This document shows positions 10,353-21,257 of a stretch of 64,000 nucleotides of DNA, in pieces. Location: positions 30,785,001 through 30,849,000 of the forward strand of contig OZ034969.1 in the NCBI GenBank assembly GCA_964030785.1, written 5' to 3'. This DNA comes from Siderastrea siderea. Taxonomy: Eukaryota; Cnidaria; Anthozoa; Scleractinia; Rhizangiidae. The notes under the pieces were generated by a model. That model saw only the letters and a program-made list of their open reading frames with translations. It had not been told where the DNA came from and searched no databases. Both the position numbers and the translations under genes were made by a program. Numbering within the stretch: the first letter of the stretch is position 1; every line of letters starts with the position of its first letter.

Positions 10353-11992
10353 CTACTGCGGTGGGGGGACTTCCTCGATCATGATACGGGTAACGGAGTT
10401 CCATCCGGTGTAAGCATCAGAACTTTTATATCCTGCGCAGCTTCCGACATTGATTCCTACTCGCACGGTTCCTTTGGTGATTCCGTCGCAATATCCTCCA
10501 ATTTGAGTTGTTCTGTGTATGTTGGTGTCTGTTTTACCGTGATTTGAAGTAATGTGGGTAACACCATCGATTGCGAGAGGTTTGCGACATTCCACACTGT
10601 TGAAAGTGAAAAACCAGCGCTTACAGCAGCCCAGGCAATAAGGAATTCTGTAGTCACCATTGTACTCGACTTTCAAAGCTGTGTTATCAGCAAGCTTGTT
10701 AAAGACGCAATCCTGAAGTTGAACAAAAAGAACTTGCTTAGTAAAAACCAACGATTGTGATTGGTTTATTGATTAATTGATTGATTGATGTTTGCTTGTT
10801 TATTATTCAGGTTGTATTAGCTCATTACTGATGAAAGGCAAAAACGATACGAAATGGGCTACCCTTAAGTTAGTAAATTTCAAGACAGTTTAAATCAATT
10901 GTTCTTACTTTACCAGTCCATTGTCTCTGCCATCATTGAGGTTCTTCCATGCGCACTGTTTCCAGTTTTTCTGCATACTCTGGCCTCCCTGCTCACCCTT
11001 GGCTCCTTTGGGTCCCTCACGCCCCTTAGGTCCCATTTTACCAGGTGGTCCTGTTGGGCCTTGCTTTCCTCTAAGTCCTTGGGTACCCTTTTCACCTTTG
11101 GTGCCTTGTTCACCTCTAGGCCCCACAGAACCCATGGGTCCCTTATCACCGGGTGCTCCTTCTGGACCTTGGCCCCATCTCGTGCGTTGAGCCCTGGGAC
11201 CCCAGGCACTCCCGGAACGCCACTGGAAGAGCTAATGATGACTGAAGGGCACTTGATCTTCACCTAATGACGACAAAAGATAAAATGGCAACTTCACTTA
11301 ACTTTTGTATATCTATTTTGTGAAGGGGTACAGCGTAGTATGAAATTTTTTCCGGATCTGAATTGTTTGCTTCAATGCCTATAAGGAAATAAGATCTCGC
11401 AAAACTGAAATTGTTTTTCACAAAAAGATTTTTCGAAGAATTTTTTATGTTACAAATTAAAATCAATAAGTGAATTACGTTCGAAATTGTCGATTACCAA
11501 CCATAGACTCGAGCGAAAGGTGAACATAAAACAACCTTGAGGTTGCCTTTGTTTGACTGGTAAGTAACTCTGTTATGTAGTGTTGAGGTCCGTGAAATTT
11601 AGTTGATACTAGCCGTGGTAAGTTAGTATCTCGAAATCTCGAAAAATAAATTCCGCGAAAACCGGAAAAAGCCCGCGAAACTTTCGCCCTTTACAGTTCA
11701 CCTGACTACTGTAAAGGGCAAAACTTTTTCCCTTTGCTGTAGTTAGATGATCTGAAATAAGTCGAAGGAAATGAAGTTACACTGCTCGCGACGTTTCCGT
11801 GTTGCTGTGCGCCAGAAGACCTACTCGCGATAAATCGCCGGAAAGCTGAGGTGTGAGGAGTGTAATTCTGTGAAATAAAATAACATAAGCTTTAAGGATG
11901 TGAATCGAAAAACTCACCGACTGGTTTGCGGAAAACACCAGATGCGTGTGAATAATGCAGGCCGACTGAATCAAAATGATCATGGAACTCAT
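10353..11992 (-). pseudogene. CTHRC1: CTHRC1-like secreted collagen-repeat gene, copy 1, frameshifted
   Basis: Three exons on the minus strand: 11918-11992 (25-residue signal peptide ending FSANQS), 10909-11263 (Gly-X-Y repeats plus the conserved QKNWKQC linker) and 10353-10712 (C-terminal globular domain, CCKRWFFTF, ending EVPPPQ and stop). The exon design matches copy 2 exactly, so family assignment is firm. CTHRC1 is a secreted trimeric glycoprotein that modulates Wnt/PCP signalling and matrix in vertebrates; the role here is unknown. Two lesions are visible. One G is missing near 11164-11170, which throws the Gly-X-Y frame off and leads to a TAA at 10910-10912. The exon 2 donor reads GTAAAGTAAGA where copy 2 has ATAAAGGTACT, again one G short, so the join to exon 3 also loses frame. 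The two lesions do not compensate. Both being lost Gs in G runs, consensus error is possible. The first collagen block also has ARD in place of a Gly triplet. Confidence 0.8.
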
Positions 11993-13817
11993 CCTGTGCT
12001 CAGGTTTGGTTCAGTTTGTCTGGCTTCTTGATGAAATCTGTGTGAAAAGGAGAAAAAAAGCATTTTTAAACACACTCACTAACGCAATCATTCTGCAGCC
12101 GATGCGGATGATAATTATAAAAGGATTTGTCAAATGGGTCGAAATGTAATACGAAGAATGTTACTAACAGGCGACACACTAACGCTAAGTTGAATGTTCA
12201 GTTCTCAGAAACAGTTAGCTGAAGAAACTAACATTTGGTTTATTGTACTCAGTAACTTTCTTTGGCAGATTTCTTGGATAAATATATGTCGATGCCAGAA
12301 AAATTTGATTCTTGTTGCTGATAGAAATCAAAAGGCTCCAAAGCAGTTTGACGCTGAAAAAACGACTTAGCTATTGGGGTCTCCAATACTTTGAGTTTAC
12401 TCGTTGCGCGTAAAAACGAGTTGATCTAGACTCTCTCGTATTGAATTATAAATTCAAATGTTGCAGCATTGATTGACCTGACAAAACTATAAGTATTCGA
12501 CGGGCTTGACAGAAGTAGGGCGTTTTTGAGTAACACATTCCCGCACTCAAAAAGACGAAAATATCATTCAAAAGTGTCAGGGCATTTCAGATGACGGTTT
12601 CTTTCTTTCCCTTTCTTTTACTGTTCTTTAGGTTTTGTACTGACATTTTTCTAAGACCACTTCTGATAAATTTAGACACGTGTTCTCATATTAGCATATG
12701 GTTACACTGAGTGTTATTTTCTAAGAGGGATTTGTTGTCAAATACGGATGCAACTTCCTCAATTTGATGCAAAGATCTAATTCTAAGTAGAAAAGCAGTT
12801 GATTTTTTAGGTAATATCAGATTGTGATCGGCAACTAAACATCAATACATTTTTCCGTAACATACGAAGTGGGATGTGTTCAACGAATAAGAGAATTAAT
12901 TGTTCAAGAATATCATTATCAGTACCAATAGAACGTAAAAATCTGAGTCAACACTGAAATTTGAGACGTATGCTTGTTTAGTCAGAGTATTATAGTGCCA
13001 TTAAAATTCCATTTGAATTAATGATTGAGCGATGTGTTTGACGACTGGCACAAGGATAAATCTAAATTTTAGTGAAGTACTGAGTTACTGAATTTCCAAA
13101 ATTCGTGAATTCGTAAGCTTAAAAAGGCTAAATAAACGAGTCCTTTTACACATTCTTTGTAACAGAAATTAATTTTCGTCTGCAGTATGTTTTATTGGTT
13201 TCCTTGTTTGCTTGGAAACGAAAGGAAACCCTTTTCCATGTATGTTATGTTTGTTAAGGGGCACTGTCACCAATTTTTAGGACTACTATAAAAAGCGAAA
13301 AGAGCCATTAAATTGCAATCAGAAGAAACCCCAAAGTACTGGTTCAGTTTCGTTTTAAATAACCCTACCAGTTGTCTGAAGCTACAATTATTAAAGCGGC
13401 GTTTGACAGCAGATCGCTAGGATGGAAATGGATTGCAACTTGATACATTAGGCTAAGTTTTTCAAGTTAGAGAAATTTCAGAACATTTTGCCTCTCCAAA
13501 ACGTGAAAATCCTCGTTATAGAGCCCTTTAAGAAGAGGGCAAACGCTATGTTAATAAACGTGACGCGACTTCCATGCTCTCAGACAGTAGGGACGGCGAA
13601 AATTAGACGCGCTGCAGACCTGGGTTGACGCGACTACCTTTTTTTATGGAAAACAAATTCTGCTCCCCCTTTGTATTGCTCTTCGAACAAAATATCACTT
13701 TTCAAAGGATTTTATTCATCTTAAAGCGCGAGAACCAAAGTTGGTTACAGAAGTACAAAGGATTAGTTTCTAAAGAACTGTAGTGCTGCGTCGGGGGAAA
13801 TGAAACACAAAAATGTG
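11993..13817. other. Upstream region of CTHRC1-like copy 1; no gene recognised
   Basis: It should contain the 5' UTR and promoter of copy 1, but no TATA or initiator is convincing. 13255-13285 (TTAAGGGGCACTGTCACCAA) matches 51386-51411, so it is a fragment of a dispersed repeat that may run to about 13530 (GAGCCCTTTAA). Confidence 0.45.
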
Positions 13818-13975
13818 GATTTATCAACTTAAGGTAAATTGGGGCTGACGTTTCGAGCGTTAGCCTTTCGTCAAAGCGATTCGTTCTGACGAAGAGCTGA
13901 CGTTCAAAACGTGAAATTTGAATTTCTTTACGTTAGCCAACTTACCCGTTTATGAACTCAGTTGATAAACGCAAA
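13818..13975. mobile_element. Palindromic retroelement end, Penelope-like type (degenerate)
   Basis: The inverted halves share TTTATCAACT-like outer arms and an inner motif. It reads TTGACGAAAGGCTAACGC..GAAACGTCAGC on the minus strand (13842-13877) and CTGACGAAGAGCTGACG on the plus strand (13885-13911). This CTGACGA...GAAAC arrangement recurs in the terminal repeats of Penelope-like elements, where it forms a hammerhead ribozyme core. Here each half has lost one invariant base, so activity is unlikely. No reverse transcriptase is nearby. Confidence 0.45.
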
Positions 13976-14082
13976 TTTCTGGTTAGCTCCTGTAAATTTA
14001 GATCAATTTGGGCTTGCGTGTTACTGTTTTAGTAGTGAATCTTACCTGAGGGGGTGGGGGTTGCTCTGGTTCTACGACTGAC

Positions 14083-14330
14083 TGTGCTGCTCATGCAGCT
14101 ACTGTGGTGGGTGAACCTCCTATATCACGATACTGGTAGTATACATGTATTCGCCGTATGCGTCACAACCGCTCTTGTATCCATGAACGCAGTCTCCAAC
14201 CACCAACCCAACGAGTACAGTTCAAAACCACTTAATCTGACTATTGAATGTGGCGCCGGTCTGTTCTGCGGTGGTCCGTCCATGAATAACGTCAAATACC
14301 GAATAGCCAAGCTGTCCACTTTTATACAAA
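14083..14330 (-). pseudogene. Decayed CTHRC1-like C-terminal exon fragment
   Basis: The nucleotide order matches the last exon of copy 2 (14995-15260): TGTGCTG.TCATGCAGCTACTGTGGTG, then the TATCCATGAACGC / CCAACCACCAA block and the TTCTGC.GTGGT.CGTCCATG block. Many substitutions and indels break the frame. No collagen-repeat exon or signal exon belonging to it can be seen. It lies between copies 1 and 2 in the same orientation and shows a third duplication event in the cluster. Confidence 0.75.
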
Positions 14331-15010
14331 AACTAAGGTTCGGAGTTAAGCTGTCGATTTCTGACGTAATAGTGAGGAAAATTTGAGTTACATCAAGATA
14401 ATTTTATACTAATGTCATCACTCAATTTTATTAAATCTTTTCTTAAAATTGCATTGTGAATTCTTCGTGGAATTTCATTGTAAAACAAATGCAAGGAACG
14501 AACGAAAAACGCGTCGAAACGAAACACAGAAAACGTTCTTTGTAAGCTTTTGTGGGATCAGTTGCTTTTATAAGCTTTTCTTTAGTGTATTGCTTTATAT
14601 TTGTCTAAATTTACTAGCTGTCAGTGAGCTGGGATTAGGATTAACAGGATAAACCTTTATTGAAATCCCGATTTAGAAAATGAAGTGGTATTAAGAGCAT
14701 TTTTTATCTTTCCTAATATTTTGATAACGGGTTGATAATTCTGGCTGCAGAACTAGGTCACACTGTCGCGTCATCATATTTTATGGAATGCAGCTTCTGT
14801 TCTTTCTTTGCGATGCTATTCAAACGAATTCGTAGAATATCAATTTACAGACACATTTCCCCTTTGAAGCATTTTATTCACCTTAAACCATAACTCAAAT
14901 TTATCACAAAAAAGTGTTAAACTCCCTGAAATTTTTATGATAATAGTGAACTCAAACTAAGCCAAAGCGTCTACTTGCTCAGTCCACGGCGGACTGTGCT
15001 GTTCATGCAG
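14331..15010. other. Region between the CTHRC1-like fragment and copy 2; no gene recognised
   Basis: AT-rich. It contains the 3' flank of copy 2. Nothing with coding character was found. Confidence 0.5.
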
Positions 15011-18000
15011 CTACTGTGGTGGAGGGACTTCCTCGATCATGATACGAGCAACAGACTGCCATCCGGTGTAAGCATCACCAGCACTTTTGTATCCGCGGCA
15101 CTGTCCAACCACCAATCCAACACGTACGGTTCCTCTGCCGATCCCCTCACAATATCCCCCGATCTGACTGTGTTTGTGTACGTTGGTGTCCTTTCTGCCG
15201 TGATTTGTATGGATGGCATCAAGGCCCTCGATGGTGATGGGTTTGGAACATTCCACGCCATTGAAGGTGAAAAACCAACGCTTGCAGCAACTCAAGCAGT
15301 TAGCGATCCTGAAATCACCATCAAACTCGACCTTCAATGCCGTCCCATCCACCTTTTTGACAAAGACACAATCCTTCAAGAGCAAAATAAAAGTAATAGA
15401 GTATTGCTGTTAGTTAAAAAATATAGAATGGTAAGATGGTTAATGGTAGTAAAAACGAAACAGCAACAACAACAAAAGAAAATACAAAAAGAGACCATCC
15501 CACTTTAAAACAACTTAGTACCTTTATCAACCCATAGTCTCTGTTATCATTCAAAGTATCCCACACACACTGCTTCCAGTTTTTTTGAGGGACAACTCCA
15601 GAAGGGCCCTGTTCGCCTTTGTCGCCCTGAGGGCCTTTAGGTCCTGTCTTTCCAGGTGGTCCTGTAGGCCCTTGATCTCCCTTGGCGCCCAGGGAGCCTT
15701 TGGGTCCTCTTTTGCCTGGTGCTCCCACAGTGCCTTGGTCTCCCTTGGTCCCATCTCTTCCGTTAAGTCCTGGAACACCAGGGACTCCTGGCACCCCACT
15801 GGCTGCGCAAGTCGGGGCCACTGGATGCTGTGCCTTTAAGAACAATTAAGATAAACTGAGGTAAGATTCATTACTCTTTTCTGTTCTAAAGTAACCTGCG
15901 ATCAGGCCGAATTTTAGCATCGCTCTCATATTCTCTTACGTTGGTCGCTCGCTAAAATAGAGCCTGATACAATCTCTCACAGAAGTTCGTGTCGGCGGCC
16001 AAATTTTGGCTGCGGGAATCTCGCAATCTCATTGGCCCTTTAACAATAGACCTGTCAACGGAAGTAATTTCGATCAGACCGCCATCGCCAAGGAACAACC
16101 AGGGAACAAGTCTGCCGAAGTAAAATCAGGGGCACCCAACGAAAAATGTTAAGCAAAATACTTGAAATATCATTTTCAGCTTTGTTAGATTGTTTCAGAG
16201 CTTTTTAAAGGCATATTTTTGTAAGCTAATACAGATTGTTCTGTTTCGGCGTTCTTAGCTGAAAATTTACGCCGCAGAAAATTTTAGGAAACAGAATTCT
16301 ATCCGCCAAATTTCCGAGCTGCTGATGGCTCTCCGAAAATGCTAGCCGACCTTATTTTGCACTCTTAACGACATATTTGTACCTATGAAAACAATAGGAA
16401 CTAATGACTCCTCTTGTTTCGAAAGTCCAAGGTGATGTTTCGCCAAAGAAATCTCTAGCTTTCACTGCAACTAAATCCGAATATCTCAGGCGATTTTGGG
16501 TCTTCCGAACAGTTATTCCCCGAAACGAACCGTTGGGTGCCCCTGGTAAAATGTGTTGCTCTAATAAATTCTTGTCGTTCTAGGAGAATTGTCACCATTT
16601 CTTTCTCTCCTGAGAATGGCGTTCGGTTTGACGCAAGCTGTCTCTCACCTGGAGCAGAGAAGTACAGCAACAGTGAAGTATGACAGGGGCACCCAACGAG
16701 AAAATTTTAGCAAAATACTTGAAAAATCATTTTCTGCTTTCTTAGATTGTTTCAGAGCTTTTAAGGGCATATTAGTGTAAGCTAGTACAGATTGATCTGT
16801 TCGGCGTTTCTAGCTGAAAATTTAGGTGGCAGAAAACTTTAGGAAACAAAATCCTATCCGCCGAATTTCTGAGCTGCTGATGGCTCGCCGAAAATGCTAG
16901 CTGCCCTTATTTTGCACTCTAAACGACATATCTGTTCCTCCGAAAACAATAAGAACCAATAAGTCCTCTTGTTACGAAAGTCCGACGTGATGTTTCGCCG
17001 AAGAAATCTCTAGCTTTTACTGCTATTAAATCCGAAAATCTCAGGCGATTTTAGGCCTTCCGAACAGATATTCCCCGAAACGAACCGTTGGGTGCCCCTG
17101 GTATGAGTGAAGTATGTATTCCGTTTTATCGCATCGTGTCTCGGAATTTTTATTTGACGGCTTTCAGCTGGTATTGATAACATGAACAGAGTAGAGGTTG
17201 TTTCCGCGTTTTACGAAACAAAACGAACAGCAGACGAACAAGTATCTTTCGCCAAGAATGATCAACAAGTCAACCGATAATTCGATAAACTTAACCGCAA
17301 ACTGATGTTTGGCGAGAACCGCAATCAAGTCGCAATACAATTTTCAGTTTATTCATTCATTCTTTAATACTTATGTCGTTTTATTGATCTCTGACATTGA
17401 CATCAAAAGATCTGACTAGTTTTATAATAAATGTTCTTCGTTTTAAAATTCGCTGCTGTTTAGAGATAAAACTCGCTGCTAATCTCAAATATTTATCACT
17501 TCTGGAACTAAATTAATTACAAAATACTCCTATGTTTATAAACGGTTTTATTTGTATCTTCATTCTAAAGAATGAAACTGAAGGTATTTCTCTTAATTGC
17601 CAAGGTTTTTTTACGCAGAAAATCGGTGACAAATGCGAAGAGAATATTTCCGGATACCACCTGAAATGGGAAAGGATTCAAGCATGCAGCATATTTTGGT
17701 ACATGACAACCTCGTCGTGTTTTGAATTTTCATTCAATTTCAGCTCAGACAGAGCAACCATGCACAATACCAGAACCTTCAAGTTAGCAATCGTGTAAAT
17801 TTGAGTGCTTGTGTCTAGAATGTACGTAGCCTATGATTTTCTTATTTTGCCGACATTTGCGTGACTTTTTATTAACCGACGAAGTCGAGTTAGAGCAGTC
17901 GTGACAAGAGGGTCGACTGGTTTGGTCGGTCAAAATACGTCGTGTAAGGTTCACAAGGTGTGTATTTCGCTATGGCCCACGGGATGGGATGACGTGAGAA

Positions 18001-21000
18001 CAAAAGCGGAGTCGCCATTTTAAATTGGCAGGTCAAGAAAGGTGACGGAGGCTTGGTGGAAGATTTGCTTCGACTGTGTTGTGGTATAATTTTGTGCTGA
18101 CCTCTGAACATATAGAGAAGAAGTTGTACACAGACATCGATTAGTACACACACGCACGCACGATAGGACAAGGGCCACATAAAAAGTATCGTAGGTGTAG
18201 AAGCACACGTAGGCCGAGCAGTGTTGGCTTTGGCCGGACTGAAATATCTGTGCAATACTAGTTAGTGAAAGAAAGCAAGGTGGACTGATAATAACAGGAG
18301 GTGATGTCCAGTGGCACTGTTGTTGCTGGTGGGACCAAAGTGTTGCTGAGACATCGTAAGCATAGAATCGTTCTCAGTAAATGTTATGAGAGGAAAATTC
18401 TGGTATATGTTGTTGTGGTTATGTTTACCTGTTTAATACTTGGAAAGTATCCAGCTGCAAACGTTAAGAAAGGTTATTCGCAGGTGGGAAATGAATTACT
18501 ACACGAGGCTGGATCTTCTTGGATAGTATAAGCGGCCCGGAATTACATACCAGTTACTCTTCTTAATTTTTCTGCTTTACTTTTGATTTTAAACCGATTT
18601 GTTCGATTTTAGAGTTCGAGACACTGACTTGCTGACTCCGGAAGAGCAAATCGGATTTAACGATTACGTCATAAGACATGCTTTAACGTGTTTGAGAGAA
18701 AGCGACGACTTCGCTTTTTACCAATTTCTCCAGATCGAAAATCATGTTTTTATAGTGCCATATTCACAACAGTATATAAATGCTTCGCTCACAACTCTCG
18801 ATAACGGCATGTTCAGTTGTGGCCAAATATATCTTTAAATTTTTATTTTAATTTAACAAAATATTCAAAGCGATAAGACAGATGAGCTGAGTCATCCGAT
18901 TTTAAACATTACGTCATTCGGTAACGCAAAAGACAAAATGCTGTCACAATTTTCGTCACGCCAGTTAGCACATTGAGATTCTGACGATGTGTTTATCTTT
19001 ATCGATGATCATGTTTTTATAGTGCCCTATTCACAACAGTATATAAATACATTGCTTACAACTCTCGGTAAAAGCATGTTCAGTTGTGGACAAATGTATA
19101 TCAACTTTTAATTTTTTAGTTTAATTCAACAAAATTAAATATTCAAAGCGATAAGACAGATGAGCTGAGTCATCAGATTTTAAACATAACGTCATTCGGT
19201 AACGCAAAGGGCAAAATACTGTCACAATTTTCGTTACGCCAGTTAGCATGGCACGTTGAGCCAAGTAAAAACATTAATCGAGGGTGGAGTGGGTCAAAAC
19301 GACTGGTAAATGCCTATAATGCGCTTTCTTGTAACCTGTACGATAGAGCATAGCAATGATTTATTTCGTATTTGCATTCACAATTTGGCTTAAAGAGCCC
19401 TTGACATGATTAAAGGAAACTGTGCACAAAGCGTGGTTCCCAGGGGTGGGGAAAAGTTCAATTCTTTTGGGCTGTTACAGTGCCCATACTGATCAATCTT
19501 AAAGATGTGGTTACTTTTATATTGGGAAAATTCTCGCCCATTTTTTGAAATGCGTCAGTCTGTTTTGAGAATTGTGATGGCCTTTTTGTTCAGGGTTTTG
19601 AGGAAGACCGACCAAAAGACAGCGAAAAATGGTCTTGAGTGAAGAATGGATGAGGTCATGGGCATAGTCTGTGGGTGAGGAGAGGGTGAATAATTCAGTT
19701 GACGTCCTTTCCAGGGTATTGATCGCCTTTTCAGTTGGTCAAATTTCAGCGTTAGTTACAGTTACACACTTTTACTGCAACGTGCTGTTACAGATGCTTG
19801 AATGTTATTGAACCTGCAGTCACGCACGCCTCGCTTGCTTTCTTTTCGAGACGAACCAACACTTCGTCGGTTCTGCACGCATTGCGGGCCTATGTTTGCG
19901 AATTGCCGTTATGGGAAATTTGCATACCGAGGATCGTGCAAGCAGAAGAAATTTTGATTGGCTATTTTGCTAAATGTCAATCAATCAAAAAAGTGGGCGG
20001 NNNNNNNNNNNNNNNNNNNNNNNNNNNNNNNNNNNNNNNNNNNNNNNNNNNNNNNNNNNNNNNNNNNNNNNNNNNNNNNNNNNNNNNNNNNNNNNNNNNN
20101 NNNNNNNNNNNNNNNNNNNNNNNNNNNNNNNNNNNNNNNNNNNNNNNNNNNNNNNNNNNNNNNNNNNNNNNNNNNNNNNNNNNNNNNNNNNNNNNNNNNN
20201 CAGACGTTCCGTAGAAGAATTGTATCAGGCTCTATTTTTCGTTTCGCCCGTCGCGCCTGAATGTTTCACCGAGCGAAACGAAAATAGAGCCTGATCGCAG
20301 GTTAGTTCTAAAGGAGATTTGATCGCCTTTTGCACCCATTTCAGACAACAGGAAACTGAGTTTTGCACAACATCTGCTGATGTGTCGAAAAACATTAATC
20401 TCTTCACTGCCTCCCAACGGCAGCATTTGGGTTGGGGATATTCTGATCATGCTTTTGTTGTGTTATTTAACATTTTCAGCTTTGGTCAGGTATTTTCTGT
20501 TACCGAATTAGAGTGCAAAACACTTTATATGGCACAAACACTCTTTGTCTACTGTTTTTATTCAAACGCAATACAATTCGTGATACTCTTGGACAACGAA
20601 CAGCGCCTTAGACATAAAAATCTGTCTCTCGATGTTCCGTTCAATTTTCTCGTAGTTTAGCATGCACTGGGTGTTCAACAGCCATATTGTTATGTAATAT
20701 GTCATATGGTCATCCGATAATATTAAAATCCTTAGTTCGGTGTGCTTACTTAAAAGGAATTTCAAATGAGGTATTTCTTGAACTCGATACTTTCGTCACG
20801 TTTACTCACGGATAGGAACTTAACGTTAGTGCCATTGTTAGTAAACTGCGAATAAATGAACGTCTCGAATTACTCTGGTCTTTATTTAGCTTGATGGTAC
20901 TCCCTTGGTTTTTAGGTGTCCCGCATTTCTGAGTAAAAAGAAGGTCTGACTGTTTACAAGAATCTTTTAAACTTCTGGATGCGACGAAAAGTTTAGCGGT

Positions 21001-21257
21001 AACGAAAGAAAGACTCTCTACAGTAAACCGAAACCAGTGAGGCACACTGAATCAGTTCAATTTGGTTTTTAAGTTTCTTCCGAGAGTCTGCAACAGCTCA
21101 CTGAACTGGACAACCAGGAGCTTTATTCGTTGGATTAATTTTAAGAACTGCTGGTGGCTAAGATAAAAAATAAACTTACCGACTGATTTGCGGAAAATAC
21201 AAAGAGTGGAATTGTGCACACAAAAAGGCCAAAGATCGTGAAACGCATCATTTTCAT
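15011..21257 (-). CDS. CTHRC1: CTHRC1-like secreted collagen-repeat protein, copy 2, intact
   Basis: Exons are 21180-21257, 15522-15833 and 15011-15373, all phase 0, giving 250 residues (vertebrate CTHRC1 is about 240). Exon 1 encodes a signal peptide ([14 protein letters not shown]..., ending FSANQS) with donor GTAAGT. Exon 2 encodes a short Cys-containing segment and 22 uninterrupted Gly-X-Y triplets (residues about 38-104), then QKNWKQCVW. Exon 3 encodes the globular C-terminal domain with paired cysteines ([10 protein letters not shown]), IGGYC and the terminal EVPPPQ. Collagen triplets trimerise the secreted protein; the C-terminal domain is the conserved CTHRC1 fold implicated in Wnt/PCP signalling and matrix binding in vertebrates. 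Exon 1 is assigned by its match to exon 1 of copy 1 and by phase, across a 5.3 kb intron that contains MITEs, a duplicated block and an N gap; transcript evidence would settle this. A closer alternative first exon inside the gap is possible. Confidence 0.8.
15893..15981. repeat. Palindromic repeat, GATCAGGC...GCCTGAT family, copy 1
   Basis: Begins CCTGCGATCAGGC and ends CTAAAATAGAGCCTGAT, like the hairpin at 20223-20305. It lies in intron 1 of CTHRC1-like copy 2. Confidence 0.55.
16127..16545. mobile_element. 419 bp MITE, copy A (TIR CAGGGGCACCCAACG)
   Basis: The 15 bp terminal inverted repeats are CAGGGGCACCCAACG at the left and its complement at the right. It is flanked by a 7 bp direct repeat GTAAAAT (16120-16126 and 16546-16552). 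No coding capacity. It lies in intron 1 of CTHRC1-like copy 2. Confidence 0.85.
16684..17100. mobile_element. 417 bp MITE, copy B (same family)
   Basis: Same termini and same internal order as copy A, same orientation, 138 bp downstream. Flanked by a 6 bp direct repeat GTATGA (16678-16683 and 17101-17106). The different target duplications show independent insertions rather than a tandem duplication. The superfamily is unclear; the CAGGGG ends and 6-7 bp duplications would fit hAT-like or Dada-like elements. Confidence 0.85.
17107..18639. other. Intron 1 of CTHRC1-like copy 2; no gene recognised
   Basis: Several 60-120 codon open frames occur (for example 18301-18531 with a hydrophobic segment) but none matches a family or has consistent splice context. 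A duplication landmark block begins near 18640. Confidence 0.45.
18640..19330 (+). repeat. Two ~270 bp repeat units with TATA-like boxes
   Basis: Units at about 18735-18985 and 19001-19257 share ATCATGTTTTTATAGTGCC, CACAACAGTATATAAAT, CATGTTCAGTTGTGG, GCGATAAGACAGATGAGC and TTTTCGT.ACGCCAGTTAGCA. A third, older copy lies at 9846-10290. Each unit here has AGTATATAAAT (18770 and 19037 regions), which looks like a TATA box, but no downstream gene is evident. Confidence 0.65.
20001..20200. other. Assembly gap (200 N)
   Basis: A run of 200 N, a conventional gap of unknown size. It lies inside intron 1 of CTHRC1-like copy 2, so exons could be hidden here. Confidence 0.98.
20223..20305. repeat. Hairpin repeat next to the gap, copy 2
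   Basis: The arms ATCAGGCTCTATTTTTCGTTT and its complement (about 20224-20246 and 20273-20296) surround a 26 nt loop. Related to 15893-15981. Its position a few bases from the gap edge suggests that a palindrome may have broken the assembly. Confidence 0.7.

Noticed and set aside
10899..11267. Plus-strand Pro-rich open frames over the collagen exon
   Set aside because: They are antisense translations of Gly-X-Y repeats, which always give long open frames.
14975..15508. Plus-strand 177-codon open frame
   Set aside because: Antisense of the CTHRC1-like copy 2 C-terminal exon.
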